From Gigaspora rosea (lineage: Eukaryota > Glomeromycota > Glomeromycetes > Diversisporales > Gigasporaceae): DNA of 64,000 bases. Position 1 is the stretch's first letter; the number at the start of each line of letters is the position of its first letter. This document shows, piece after piece, positions 30,079-42,915 of this stretch. Where the stretch lies: contig QKWP01000217.1 in the NCBI GenBank assembly GCA_003550325.1, positions 335,828-399,827 of the forward strand, written 5' to 3'. The position numbers and the translations under genes are program-made. The notes beneath the pieces are model-generated. The model saw only the letters and a list, made by a program, of their open reading frames with translations. It had not been told where the DNA came from and did no database searches.

Positions 30079-30528
30079 ATATTAGGCAAATTACTCGTGT
30101 GATCATCACGGGCATACTCTACCCCCGAAAATTGATGCTCGGATGGTCAAATAATCATATGGGCTGCCGTTAATAAAAATAAGTCATTTTAAAAAAAATT
30201 AATACCTTAACTTTCACAGTTCATATATTGATGAATTTTGAAGCATATCGGGATGATTTAATATTCAAAAGAATGCTTATATCGTATGCTTTATTTGACT
30301 ACAGGACTATCAAATAATTAAAATAGCCTCAGAATCCATCTAGATATGCGCTATGAAAGTTAAAGTATTAACTTTTTTTAAAATGTCAATCTACCTTATT
30401 TCTATTGATGAGCAACCCATATAATCTTCATTACTGATTGCTTAAAAGAAACCAGTATGGTATGAATGACATGAGGGTATATAATGCCCAGTATCATACG
30501 AATTTATTATTATTGGTTAAAAATATTA

Positions 30529-30667
30529 GGAAATTGTATTTCCATACCCTTTTTTGATAATGTCACACCCCTGCTAATATAATTAATATAGTTTTGTTAG
30601 GGTTTAGGGTTAGTGTTATTAACAGGGATGAGGCATTATCGAAAAGGGTGTGGAAATATCAATTTCC
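30529..30667. mobile_element. 139-bp foldback MITE
   Basis: About 45 bp at each end are inverted copies (GGAAATTGTATTTCC... and ...GGAAATATCAATTTCC), with TTAGGGTTTAGGG in the loop. A weaker outer inverted pair (CAGTATGGTATGAA near 30450 and CCATACCATATTGG near 30722) suggests it sits within a larger foldback. Confidence 0.7.
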
Positions 30668-31291
30668 AAAATATAACGATAGCAGTATTTTGCATCCAAT
30701 ATACCATACATTTCTGTTTATCCATACCATATTGGTCTGATATCAATAATAAAAAACGAAAGGATAAACATTACTGATTAACATTAATAATACAGTAATA
30801 CAGTAATTGCAAAGTTGAACTTTTTATTTTATTAAATTTTGATTTTCATTACGCTTTTCATTTGGCAGCTCTTTGTTGCGCTTTTTATACTTGTATTATA
30901 TAGGATTTACCTATTATAGTTCGACAATTTTCAGTATTTCATAAAATAACATTCATAAATAAAAACTATAACTCCCTTAAACCAATTGTTATGTTTGAAA
31001 TGTAGATAAAGGACTAATATGGATTTATATGTGAACCTTAACAGCAAAAAGTGTCTTAAATTGGTTGAATTTAGAAAATATACCGTAAAATCTCTAAATA
31101 GCAGGCATGGGCATTGTTTCGAATCTTGGCCCAAATTAAGCTTAAATTCGGGCCGAAATTTGTATTTCACCCCTGCATGTTATTCGAGATTTTACGGTAA
31201 AGATTCCATCCAACTAATCGAACCCCAGTTATATGTAATAAGCAAAAAAATTAAGAATCATGTGATCAAAAATACTATTATTACTGGTAAT

Positions 31292-31523
31292 CAGGGACAC
31301 AGAAATATTATTTCGATTTAAAGCAAAAAATTCGGTCGATTTTTGTAAAAATTTCGATTTATTTCGATTTGACCAGAATTAAGAAAAAAATAATGATAAC
31401 CCCGGCTGAAATTAAAATGGCGAACATAAACCAATCATTTTATACCACATGTTACAAATTTTATAGCAAAAATTTCGATTTTAAATAATGAAAATTTGAT
31501 TTCGAAATATTTCCGTGTCCCTG
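31292..31523. mobile_element. hAT-type MITE (CAGGGACAC ends)
   Basis: The 232-bp element has ends CAGGGACACAGAAATATT and AAATATTTCCGTGTCCCTG. Flanks CTGGTAAT and CCGGTAAT agree at 7 of 8 bases. CAGGG termini and an 8-bp duplication are typical of hAT elements. The interior repeats ATTTCGATTT. Confidence 0.85.
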
Positions 31524-33349
31524 CCGGTAATGAATAGGCTATATATAAATAAAAAATATTATTAAAGGTAACAATAAAATAGTTAGTTATTAATCGTTTA
31601 TATAAATGTATCTTATGAAATTTATTGTCAGTAATATTTACAAAATTGGTTTCTGGATGTTGGAACTATCACATGATCGTCCAAGCACAAACTGGTGCAC
31701 ATATTCGGGTTGCAAAATTTAAAGGTCGTGTATCATAAAGGTAGTAATAAAACGGCGACATTATATATGGCTGGGGCCTTAAGTATTAGGTTTTGAGCTT
31801 AAATAAAGGTTAGTAACGTAATTTACATTATCACAATCTCCGCCATTAAACTAATCTCTATTATATTCATATGTCAATTATTACATTTTGTTATTTAATT
31901 AATTGTTTTCATAAAAGTCTCCCGATGGTGACCTTGATTTCCCGGAATTACCGATAAGGCCCGATAAAAAAAAAAAAAAAACCAAAACGGAAAATTAAAA
32001 TTTTAAATTTGCATGGCCTTCCTTAGATGTGGACATCTATTATATTAAAGAACAAACGTCCGTCCGTCAGCTTTCGACCAATCAGCAAATTCAACGTAGT
32101 ATTTCCTATTTACTGAAATGTATATAACTTGCCGATCATTATAATACCATACTTGTGATTATCTTATTGGAGTTAGTGCTCGTACCCGGATAACTCTTCA
32201 TCCGAAATGTTGTAACCTTTAACAAAATTTAATAACCGGATCCTATTCAAATAAAAGAATAACATTTATATCCGGATAAGATATTTTATATTAACAGATA
32301 ATGCATCATCAAATAAAGTAACTCTATATTGTTAATATAAAAAATGATTTATGCATAAAGTTTGTACTTTGTACATTTATTCCAACGTATTCGTCATGTG
32401 TCATTAGTGGAGACCCAGGCGTATTTCGGAAATTAATAAGAGTTTAAAAAATCTTATTTGTGTATCAAAATTTTGAAATCGGAAAATGAAATGGAGGTGT
32501 TTAGAGACTCCAATTTGACGAAATAAGTAAAAATTTTTTTATTATGCAGATCAATAAACTATTTAATAATAAAACGATATTAGAAGCAGTATCGATTAAC
32601 AATAAAATAATGAAGATCATAATAAATAGGATTTGTACTGTACATCTCTTATTTGATAATTAATACGTCATCTTGTTTAATAAAAAAAAAAGCGAAAATA
32701 ATAATAATAATAAAGTAAAAAAAAATTAAAAAATAAATAAATAAATAAATAAACGCGAATAAAAATGAATTACTAAATATTAAATGATACCTTTTCATAC
32801 ATTAAAAGTATACTCGAATATTCATATATATTTAACAATGTAATTAATAATTCTTGCATTCCCCGCGTAGAACACATCCGCATTTGTTTTTTGGCAACAG
32901 CAGTAATCTGGTCGTGGTGTCTTGTCTAACCCGAATCTAATAAGAAGATAATTACTAAATTTTTTTTTTAAAAAAAAAAAACAAATTTATCTTTTCAAGG
33001 TTTTTTCATGACTTTCGACATAACAAACTTGCATGCCCAAGTTATTCCTATCTTGTTTAGGCATGAGTGGTTCTTCTGTTAGCCAATATAAAGAACCTTA
33101 AAGGTTTTGCTTGAATTTCGGGTTACACTGAAGATCAGAATTTTTTAGTATTTAGACATTCATTATAACGATTTTCACGAGTCACGAAGTCATATCCTTG
33201 CTCAATAAAGTGTATAAAAAAAAAGATGAAACAATAAAAGAATTATCTTTATAAATATCAATGAAAAGATCATTACAAGTATAAATATAATTATTAATAA
33301 GTATTATTCTATGGTCTCATTATCATTATCTGCATTACGAATTGAAAAA

Positions 33350-33600
33350 TCGAGACTAATTAATCGATTAGTCAATTGGTCGTTTAATCAACTGATCATA
33401 TAACCCGGTTGCTACCTTACATGTATTTTACCAAGTTTCGTTTATTATTTATTCAATTAATCGATTAGTCAATCGATTAGTCAACTAATCGATTAATCGA
33501 TTAGTCGATTAATCGCCAACTAATCGATTAGTTGAATAAAATCGATTAATCGATTAGTTGGATAAAATGATCTATCAACTAATCGATTGAAAAATTTTCA
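33350..33600. repeat. ATCGATTAG-type simple repeat array
   Basis: Repeated, self-complementary (A/C)TAATCGATTAGT motifs occur in both orientations. The array could fold into alternative hairpins. No unit of fixed length was found. Confidence 0.8.
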
Positions 33601-35125
33601 TCGATTTGTATCACTAGATGCTAGTGAGTCTATTAATTTACAGTAAATTACCGACCGGCCGACTGAAATTTTGGAACAACAGATAATGTAAAACGAAAAA
33701 TTAACTTTGTGGCCTTATAGTGTCATTTACCAATTAAACATCGCCGTTTGTTGATCAAATGTCTCACGTATCATGAGCTATATCTCTATGATTATTTAAC
33801 ACTAACCATAAAGAGCTATTAGAATGATTATTTAACAGAGTTAATAATCATAATGAGCTGTTAAAATGATTGCATTATTCACTATTTTGATTTATGTACA
33901 CCTGATAATACATTTGAAGAAGATGTAGATGGTTCACCTATATCTAGAGCTATTGCCCGGGTTATACAGGTCATATGGAGCATCTTAAGTTAACTCTTAA
34001 AAGTTTAATGTACGACTTTTAATTAGAGCTATTAGTGTAGAAAGCAGCCTTTACTCCAGATATTTAAACAGAACTTTTCGATTTGTATTGAAAAATTTCT
34101 CGACTTTGCCATAATTTGAGTTCATTCATTTTCTACGCAGGGAATACCAGTTTATGTATTTTAATTATGACCCGCTTAACCCGATCAAATCACATATCGA
34201 TATTTATAAGCCATTAGTAGGGTTTTGCTTATTCGAATTCTGGCCCGTTTAACCCGGTCATGACTCAGATCATGACCCGGGTTATAAAAGTCATAATCCG
34301 GGTTGGTATTTTCTAACCCGGGTCAGAGCTCTACCTATATCTCGTGGAATATTGGATAAATCATCATCACAATATATAATTTGGATCTGTTATCACTAGG
34401 AAATTAAGTTTAATAGTAAAATCCGTAGGGATGGATCCATGTATGCTCTACTATAATAGATTATATATTGTAACATTTAATGACGGGTCTAACATCTAGT
34501 AGTGAATTTAAATAAAAGGTCGATTCAAATATAATATATAAAAACAAAAGGTATTATGGAAAAAAAATGAAACATGTGACACTAAGAGAACATTTAAATT
34601 TATTATTTTCATTAATAAATATAATTTATGTATTATTATTAAGCTTCAAATTAATTAATTTCTATATGGGTTGACAATCACAATTACTGGCCGAACATCG
34701 CCTAAATCTAGTACACCATAGATAGGCCATTCACTCCGCTTCCCTCCGCTCCAACCCAATTAATAGTTTAAGTGAACGTTGATTAGTAATACAATATTAA
34801 TTTATTATTTGTGTATAGATTATCTTTCGGTGAAGTGGAATATAGTGTAGATTACGAATCCGAAATTGACTAATTAGAATCATTTTATTCCGGATAGACT
34901 GTTAAAATTTTAATAATATAAATTTCACTGGTGTCTATGAAGTGATTGTCGGTATAATGATTGCCACCAAAATAAAATTTGAAGTGCAACTATATACTTG
35001 AATAATTTCTATTTCTGCAATTTAAATTAAATTTCAAAAAGGCGGACGTCAATGATGACTTTCATATGCATGTCATAGGCAACATATGCATGATGCACTC
35101 ATGATTTTTAGTTATTTCCTTAGGG

Positions 35126-35237
35126 AGAGTCTCTGGATGCTTACCATTAATTTGAATTTGTACTTACCAAAGACTCTTTCGAATATTTTTGGTAAGTACT
35201 AATTTACATGAATGGTAAGTGTCCGGGGATTCTCTCG
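35126..35237. mobile_element. Small foldback MITE (about 112 bp)
   Basis: GAGAGTCTCTGGATGCTTACC at the left pairs with GGTAAGTGTCCGGGGATTCTCTC at the right, with further pairing of ATTTGAATT/TACTTACCAAA inside. No clear target duplication was seen. Confidence 0.6.
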
Positions 35238-35652
35238 GTTTATTAATCATGTGCATCACGAACATCGTCCAAAATAGTATGAAATTTCTGTGGAAATCTG
35301 ATTCCAAAACATATTTCACGCCTTTTAAAAAATGCTATAATTTAACCCTATAAAAATGTTCTAAAATTTTAGGAAATGTTCGGAATGGAATCGATTTTCC
35401 AAATAGGGATTTATGTCTGTACTGTTTTCATTACGATGATGTACGGGATATAAGAAATAAAAATTTGTGATTAAAAATTATGTATGAAAACCGTATCCTA
35501 AAAAACGTATACATCAAATAAACAACCTTTTAAATATTCGGAACAGCATCGATTTTTCGAACAAAAAATCGGATATAATTTTCAGAATTTTTTGAACAAT
35601 TCCAAAAGATTCTTTTTTTTTATAGTGTAAATATAAAATTTCGCCCCAAAGT

Positions 35653-35664
35653 TATATATAAATA
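35653..35664 (+). promoter_or_regulatory. TATA box of the aspartic protease gene
   Basis: TATATATAAATA lies 40 bp upstream of the ATG of the protease gene. The spacing suits a short 5' untranslated region. Confidence 0.6.
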
Positions 35665-35703
35665 AAGGTCGCTTTTTAGTGCATCTATGCCAATAATCGC
35701 ACG

Positions 35704-37034
35704 ATGAAGTTCACTTATTTGTTAAATTTTTTCATGATTGTGAACTGTATTCTTGTTGTGAGAGGTATATCTGTCACAACGAAATACGAAGAATACAAAC
35801 GAAATAACCTAAATTCTCATAAGCCATTCAACCGTCATGCGGTCACAATAAGGCCAGGGTTTAAGAGGTTTAATAGATATCAAAAGTTTTTAAACAATTC
35901 TTTCGTTGCAAATGGTTTCAAATCTCAAAAACATACAAAGAAAGGATTAAATATCCCAGTATATTCTTATCCATTTTTCGGAATATATTCAGTTCCAATG
36001 GAAATTGGTGGTCAAACATTCGATATAATCATTGACACTATGGTACCTACATTCTTTGTCCAGGGTGACAAGTGCTTAGGTGAATTTTGTGCTCCTCCAT
36101 TTCGCCCATCAAATGCAACAAGTTTTTATGACAGCGGGAAGAGATACGATGATCAATATTACTTAAAGTCCGGCGAAATAGTCGCTTCTGACATAAATAT
36201 TTCTGGAGAAAAGGCAAAAAAAGTCTTCTTTAATCTTATCGACTCTGAGTATGGCATCTTTCCTGGTTCCGGAGTTATTGGAATGGGGCACAATCCCTTA
36301 CAAGGATATCCAAGTAAGTATAAATTTTTAATAAATTAAAAAATATATCAATACCATCAAATCTCATAAAGCTTCATAACGCCCTAATAGTTACAAATTC
36401 GACACCAAAACCAATTATTGCACTATACAAGCAAAAGGCAATTAAAAAGGAATTATTTTCTCTGTATCTTGGGAGAATTCCAAATCCCATCAGAGAAGAC
36501 AATGTTACAGCTGAAAAAAGTTTATTAACATTGGGTGAAATTGATAAAACCTTGTATACTGGGAAGCTAGATTACTTTTCTGTGAAAGATAAAGATTTCT
36601 GGGAAATTGATTTAGATGATGTGATCATCAATGGAAAAAAACTGGGTATCAAAGGACGCAAAATAATTCTTGATACTGGTTTCCCAAATATTTTGATGCC
36701 ATCTAAAGATTCCACGTTAATTAACAAATTGATTCCAGAAGCTAAACTTTTGAAAGCTGACTATATGCTTCCTTGCAATACGAGCGTAAAGGTCAGTTTT
36801 GTGATTGGCGGTGTGGAATATAAGATTAAAACAAAAAATCTTATAAATGGATACTATACATCTGATGCTGAACTTCCTCATGATGGATGGTGTATGAGTG
36901 CTATTTACGGAGCTTCTGCTGATTATAAAGGACCATGGCATTTAGGTGGTACATTTTTGAGTTCTATCTACGCTGTTTTTGATTATAAAAAATCAAAGGT
37001 TGGAATTGCATATGCTGCTCCTAGGAAAAAATAG
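35704..37034 (+). CDS. Secreted pepsin-type aspartic protease, one intron
   Basis: Two exons (35704-36313 and 36391-37034) are joined across a 77-bp intron with donor GTAAGT and acceptor CTAATAG, in phase 1. They give about 417 residues, the normal size of an A1-family protease. Residues 1-21 form a signal peptide (MKFTYLLNFFMIVNCILVV), followed by a basic propeptide-like region. The mature domain starts around VYSYPFFGIYSVPMEIGGQTF. The first catalytic loop reads Asp111-Thr-Met instead of Asp-Thr-Gly (IIDTMVPTFFV). The second is normal, Asp298-Thr-Gly (ILDTGFPNILMP). A disulfide pair CLGEFC follows the first loop. Other family blocks are SGVIGMGHNP, LLTLGEID and WHLGGTFLSSIYAVFD. It is probably secreted and acts on external proteins. 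The Gly-to-Met change leaves activity uncertain. It is the only convincing host gene in the window. Confidence 0.9.
36314..36390 (+). other. Intron of the aspartic protease gene
   Basis: Boundaries GTAAGT...CTAATAG restore one continuous frame and the order of A1-family motifs. An in-frame TAA occurs in the intron. The acceptor AG at 36368-36371 was rejected because it leads to a stop. Confidence 0.85.
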
Positions 37035-37040
37035 CACCTA

Positions 37041-37407
37041 CATAATATTTCAACTTCGCTAATATAATCTTATTAATTATTGTAATCGTTCCAACGACAA
37101 TTTTTTCTTTGCAATTATTCTTATTAAATTCTATTTAGCTTAGTTTTAATTATAATTAATATTTTAATTAGGTATTATATAAATATAATAGATATTTTTT
37201 TGTAGTGATAGTAAATCAGTTACGAATATATCCTTGTTTATGTTATTTTAATTTTACATTGGATTAATAAATTTATAAATATTCTAAAATAGGCACTTTC
37301 TTATTGATTTAATTCTAGTACCAGGTGGCATCTAAATCGAAGGCAAAATATTAAAGCTGATTGGTGTACATTTTTTCTCATGATCATTACCTGTTTTTAT
37401 TAAACGA
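37041..37407. other. 3' flank of the protease gene, no other gene
   Basis: AT-rich DNA with a possible polyadenylation signal AATAAA near 37265. Nothing else recognised. Confidence 0.5.
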
Positions 37408-37539
37408 CAGGGTGAAACCTGAGTTGTGAAATAGTGAAACCTGCTATGCTCATCACGTGAGGATTAAATCCGCTTTTATTTCACCCTAACCCGATCTACA
37501 AAGCGGATTTCACTATTTCGCAACCCAGGTTTCACCCTG
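37408..37539. mobile_element. Foldback MITE (about 132 bp)
   Basis: CAGGGTGAAACCTGAGTTG at the left pairs with CAACCCAGGTTTCACCCTG at the right, and the pairing continues through GAAATAGTGAAA. CAGGG ends suggest a hAT relationship, but no 8-bp duplication was found. Confidence 0.7.
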
Positions 37540-37729
37540 TTCTTTTATTAAAAAATGATTCATAATACCAGTACGATCAGAGAGGGATGGTTCCGTTCAA
37601 CTTTTTTGATGCATTACGTTGATTTTTGAATCCTTTTGGGTTGGAATAATGATTTTCATTTATTCACAATTACAATATACCAGTACGATCACATGAAATG
37701 TGTGAGGGATGGTTTAAGGTATACATGTT

Positions 37730-37976
37730 GGCAAAATCCCGACTTACTATAGTTTGGGATTTGTCCGTCATCCCAAATCCCAAATCCCAAATTCTAGTAT
37801 AACTAATATCTCAAAAACTTTATTAATAATCTTTATTTAAACAAATCATATATATTCTTATAGTTATAAATAATATATTTACAAAATATTAAGATTATTT
37901 ATTTGATTTAATCTTTTATAAATAGCAATTGTTTTTTTATTATTTGGAATTTGTCCGGGTTTTGCCAGCATGTATA
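37730..37976. mobile_element. Possible MITE (TGGCAAAATCCCG ends)
   Basis: Inverted ends TGGCAAAATCCCG and CCGGGTTTTGCCA enclose AT-rich DNA with tandem CCCAAAT units. The target duplication is unclear because the flanks are palindromic (TATACATG/CATGTATA). Confidence 0.55.
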
Positions 37977-37983
37977 GGTTTAA

Positions 37984-38495
37984 GGGTAGAGTATACGTAG
38001 ATCAATTTTCATATGATCTTGATGGCAAAAATTTTTCTTTTTAAAATTAAAGACAATTTTATTAAGTAAGTTATTTTAAAATTTATTATAAAAATTGTAG
38101 AGTAGGTATTTGCGATTCTAATGGTAGTAAAATCATTAATATTGGTTAGATATTCGCTGAGAAGCATGTAGTTAAAGATTGGGTATTGTTTTTTTGTTTA
38201 CAAAAATCATATAATGATCATATGATCTAACCAATCAAAATTAACGATTTTGTGCACCGCGGCAAATTTTAGGCCACTGCGGCAAACTTTATGATATATA
38301 CAAGTATCTTTTTTAAAATAATTTGTTTATTAAAATTTATATCTTTAGAAAGAGTATATTATATTCTACAAAATATAAGATTTTGAAAAATGATTGCGTT
38401 CTCGAAAATTTTTATTAGTGGCATGTTTATTCTCTATATAAGGTCTTGATTTGCCATGCATATCATATGAAAATTGATCTATATATACTCTACCC
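37984..38495. mobile_element. piggyBac-type MITE (TTAA TSD)
   Basis: The 512-bp element starts GGGTAGAGTATAC and ends TATACTCTACCC, with TTAA directly on both sides (37980-37983 and 38496-38499). Inverted homology extends about 50 bp, including AGATCAATTTTCATATGAT. It has no coding capacity. It is the same family as 29381-30124. Confidence 0.82.
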
Positions 38496-38499
38496 TTAA

Positions 38500-41451
38500 T
38501 TAATGTTTTTGGGTGCGGCCTATGCTGATTTTTGCAGAATCCTTTTTTAGTAGAAGTAATGGTTTTCATTTATTCATTTTTGGAAGGAGTCAAATTTTTT
38601 ACATATACTGAACGTCATAAGTCAATTATGCAATATGATGCAAACACGATGTTATTGATTATAAAATTTCCTTCTAAATTTATAGTTTGTCCGTTTAAAT
38701 GTTTTAATTGATTATTTGCGCATTATGACATTTAGATTATTCAAAATTTATAATAGTAGTTACTATAATATTCTAAAAATCTGTAACATTTTTGTACCCC
38801 AGCATATTTTGATATCGAATCTGTGATTAATGGAGAATGAATCTGTTTTCTAGGTATTAATAGTCACCTGATTGAGCAAGAATAAATAAAGCATGTTATA
38901 ATTGAAGCACTCAAACTAATGGTCTGCCTTTAATTAATTTATTTTTATTTGCACTAAATGAGCCAGTATCTTTTTATAATGTGATATGGATAAAAAGGTC
39001 GAGTAGATTTAACAAACTATTTACCAACAACATACTTTTTAAACTTAACCCGCGTGATCGTGCTGGTCCTGCGCTGCATCGCACGCTGCGCAGCTACTCT
39101 AATTATGATAATACTTTTACATAACTATGCCATTACGTTTTTATGATGCGTACATGCATTCGACTGTGTGTAAATAATAATCATGAGAAAAAATACCCTT
39201 CTGAATGAGAGTTCATCCATATAATTTTGAGACTTTTTTAAAATAAATTAATAAAAAAAACATTATTATTACCAAACTAGAATTTCATATGATCATACTT
39301 ATTTTATAATAGTCTCAAGTCAGCATCACCTGCAATAATTAAAATAAAAATATATTAATTTTCAAAAATGATCTGTAGTGTCATACTTAATACGTTTCTG
39401 GTTTTAGTACAACTGCATTGCGCAGCTATTCTAATTATGTAATGAAAAACTTGCATGATCAAAGTTTGCAAAGAAATGGAGTGTCCTCATTTTTGCTTCA
39501 AATTAATTGTTGTTTTAAACTAATGAAAGTTAAAAATTATTTTACTATGAAGTCCAATGACTTTTATAAACCTTTATTTTTTTAAAAAAAACTACTTAAA
39601 TGGTCGAAATTATTAAATAATCTGATGTAGTACTAACATAGTAATAGTAATGATGCCTGACGGAATTATTTTCGCGATGACGAAAGGTTTTGTCAAATTT
39701 GCATTTGACAAAACCCTTAATCATTGATGAAACTTTTGACGATTGATAAAACCCTTGACGATGATGAAACCCTTAACAATTGACGAAACTCCTGACGCAA
39801 CCCCTGACTATTAAAGAAACTAATGCCCTAGCTTTTCAACACAAAAAAATTGTTTACAACCTGTAATTTTAACTAATCGAATTTTAAGATCAGATATAAT
39901 GTAAAAATTTTTTACAAAAAACAGATAGCTCTAAATTTTTATTAGAAAACTATCTATTGCGTCCTAATTAAAAATGTTTTACATGAAATTTTACTAATAG
40001 CCACAATGACCACTATATTTTTCTAACTCTAACCCTAATTATAATGTGCTTTTCTTAGCTTTAATTTTACACGTATTTTACTTAGAAAACAAAACACATT
40101 TATTTTGAGTATCAAGTTACACTTGATCCTAAATTTTGATTGGTCAAAATTACAGAATTACAGAGTGATCAATTTTTTGTGAGTAAGATAATGAAGCTCT
40201 TGATAAAATACTTGTCAATTGAAGAAGCTTTTTCATTGAACTTAAACAGATTATTTTTATTGCTAGCATTTCACTAGTAACAGCGAAGTAGTGGATCAAC
40301 TCATATAGAGGGTTACCAAATTCTGGGTCGGGGTACTTCAAAGTGCATCAGAATCATGGTCAGCTGGATCAGAATTGATCGATTTTGCCCAAGATCATAA
40401 AAAATTTTACTAATGAAATCATATCCATTCATTAAGTAATTTGCTATAGAACCTGCTAGCAGCTAAGGCTAATGCTATCCTAGATCTGGCGCATACGACC
40501 TGGAATATTGGTGACCTTTCTGTAAAATTCGCATAGGATCTTGATTGTCCGAACACATGATTTTGAACCATTAATAATAACACTAATGCTATAAACATTT
40601 GTTATTTCATTTGCAGACTAAAACTATACCCTTAAATATCTTTAATTTGTACTGAGGTTTTAATCACTCACTAGGTGTTTAATTCATTCGCTGAGAGGTT
40701 TACACATGCGCCGAGAGTCTATAATGCTCATTGAGGGTACTATCCTTGTTGAGAGTTAAAATCACCCAACTATGCTACAAACTATACCAAAATAAGAAAT
40801 ACATAAAATAATATATAATAATAAAATACTATGACACTGCCAATTCATAGAACACCTATCAGATATATCTGGTAATTGTTGCAAATTATTAGACAATATT
40901 GGATCGAATATCAAAAAGATAGAAACTGGAAGATATAATAATGAACAAAAAATTAACTTTATATGGACTAATTTATTTCTATTATAAAAGAAATGAATAA
41001 TAGCTTTATGCTTCATCAAAATTATCATGGGTTTTGTTATTTATTATTCTTTTCATCATGCATCATGAGTTCGTGCGTCATGTATTACGTCATGCATTGT
41101 GGGTTTTGTTATCCATCAATAGGTTTCATCATGTGTTATGGGTTTCGTTATTCGTCAATTCGTCAATTTGAAGTTGCCTGATAAAATAGTTTCATCATGC
41201 ATCAATGATGCAGATTGTGTCATGTATCAGGCATCATTAAGTAATGGCATAAAAAATTTAGTAATCACATGATTTGTCAAACAGCAAATACTTAATTTAA
41301 GCTAGGATTAGTGTTTATACTACAGTTAGATGCTACTAGATTGTATGTAAAATTGCTCAATGAAACTTATTGTTCTACAAGAATTGAAACAAAATGATTT
41401 GAAATTACCTGATCGTATTACATTATACTGAACCCCGCCAGAGGTCTAGAC
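38500..41451. other. Gene-free DNA with degenerate repeats
   Basis: No gene is supportable. At 39690-39825 a GACGATTGATGAAACCCTT-like unit of about 19 bp recurs roughly six times. At 39860-40170 there is a copy of the telomere-motif MITE family of 2451-2806. At 40645-40755 an irregular unit of about 28 bp (GCTGAGAGG, GCCGAGAG, CATTGAGGG) recurs. At 41045-41230 CATCATGCAT-like motifs recur. Confidence 0.5.
39690..39825. repeat. About 19-bp degenerate tandem repeat
   Basis: Units such as TTGACGATTGATAAAACCC and TTGACGATGATGAAACCC follow each other with drift in length and sequence. No coding meaning is apparent. Confidence 0.7.
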
Positions 41452-42151
41452 TAGTGTGTCCAGGATTATGCAAAAGCATAATATATACATAATTTATCAA
41501 ATTTTCACATCGCATATGCTTCGCACTCAGATCACGTACTGTAGATTTCTGAAAATAAGCTACCTCCAAAAGAAGCTACCCCAGATTTTCAGAAAAATTT
41601 TTAAAAAATCGCTAACAGTCACTACATATAAAAATTTTTTTACTATATAAACTTCAAAAGATCGAATAAGTAAAGTTGTTCAGCATAACGAAATACATCT
41701 ATAGTAAAAATTTTATGGCATTTGGAACTTTTTATTAGTACGTTTTCCAATTTTTTGAAAAATTTAACAATTTGAAAATAAGCTATCCCATGATTTTTTG
41801 TATAACTTTTTGGCCAAAAAGGTAGCTTATTTTCGGACAAATACGGTAACTGAAATACGATTGGTTAATTTAAATTCATTCAGATCTTGGGGGCAAAGTA
41901 ATATAGTAATATATGTTTTGAAAAATTTTGATATAAAAATGAATGAACCTAAATTCTGAGCATGGTCCAAGTAAAATTTTTAGTAAGTGTTTGAAAAATT
42001 CTAAAGAATTAAAATAATTACATAGTATACAATGATAAAAAATTGCATTATCGATTACATAAATTTAAATTTATTTCGCATCTATCAAATAATCAGTCTC
42101 AGATTGCACGCATAATTTACCTTATAGCATCGCATAATTCTGGACACCCTA
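41452..42151. mobile_element. hAT-type element, non-coding (8-bp TSD)
   Basis: The 700-bp element has ends TAGTGTGTCCAGGATTATGC and GCATAATTCTGGACACCCTA. The palindromic 8-bp duplication GTCTAGAC is at 41444-41451 and 42152-42159. No transposase motif is visible in any frame. It is a relative of 29441-29734. Confidence 0.88.
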
Positions 42152-42339
42152 GTCTAGACACTTTTGCAGTATCTAGACACTTTTGCAGTAATGTAACATG
42201 GCTAGTGTTTAAAATTGGATTTTAAAATTTTATACAAAATATATTTAATATTTTAATAAAAACTGCAGAATTAATATATCAACTTGTGCATTATATTTTT
42301 ATTAAATCATATATCTGCGAAACATTTGTTTAATATGTA

Positions 42340-42915
42340 GAAATAAATTTTTTTAATTGATGATCTGCTACAAATCGATAGTGTGATCATAGTGTAACAT
42401 GACGCAGATTCTTACTATTTGTTGATATATAAATCCTAAAATATAGGAATTTTTTTGCCCACCCAAGGTAAACTTTTTTTCTTACTAAGTTAAAGGGTCA
42501 TATCTACTAAGTAAAAATTGTAGAGCTTATCGAGACGAGTCTAATGGTAGTTAGATCATTGAAATCGAACTAGTATATGATGAGATACCTTCGAAAAATG
42601 ATTGGCTGACTATATGTAAACAATAGATTTGATTACACAAATTTTATATAGTCGACCAATTGTATTTTAAAGATATCTTATTGTCTACCAGTCCGATTTC
42701 GATAATCTAACTACCATTAGACTCGTCTCGATGAGCTCTACAATTTTCACTTAGTAAACAAGACTCATTAACTTAGTAAAAAAACTTTTCTAGGTTTTTC
42801 TTAGGTCGCCAAAAATATTCCTATATTATAGGATTTACATAGTAATTTGTGTCATGTTACACTATAATTACACTATCGATTTGTGGTAGATCATCACTTA
42901 ATAAAATTTATTTGT
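42340..42915. mobile_element. Large foldback element (about 575 bp)
   Basis: The sequence is one long imperfect palindrome centred near 42628. GATGATCTGCTACAAATCG at the left pairs with CGATTTGTGGTAGATCATC at the right. Inner arms pair through AGACGAGTCTAATGGTAG and CTACCATTAGACTCGTCT. Arms are about 240 bp. No gene lies inside and no target duplication was found. Confidence 0.82.

Larger units (their letters stand above)
29381..30124. mobile_element. TTAA-site MITE carrying two nested MITEs
   Basis: The left end is TTAA followed by GGGTAGAGTATA. The right end is the inverted CATACTCTACCC, where the expected TTAA is lost (CCGA). A better copy with TTAA on both sides is at 37984-38495. TTAA duplications point to piggyBac-type mobilisation. 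Two other elements (29441-29734 and 29797-30078) lie inside. Confidence 0.7.
31532..35652. other. Gene-free AT-rich DNA with minor repeats
   Basis: No gene is supportable. Notable pieces are an AATA microsatellite near 32700-32750 and ATCGATTAG arrays at 33350-33600. CCCGGGTTA-type inverted motifs lie at 33950-34330 and a small foldback at 35126-35237. Confidence 0.5.

Noticed and set aside
30931..31321. Opposed open frames of 79 and 100 codons
   Set aside because: No motif, no similarity between plausible start contexts, and the right part overlaps the start of a hAT MITE.
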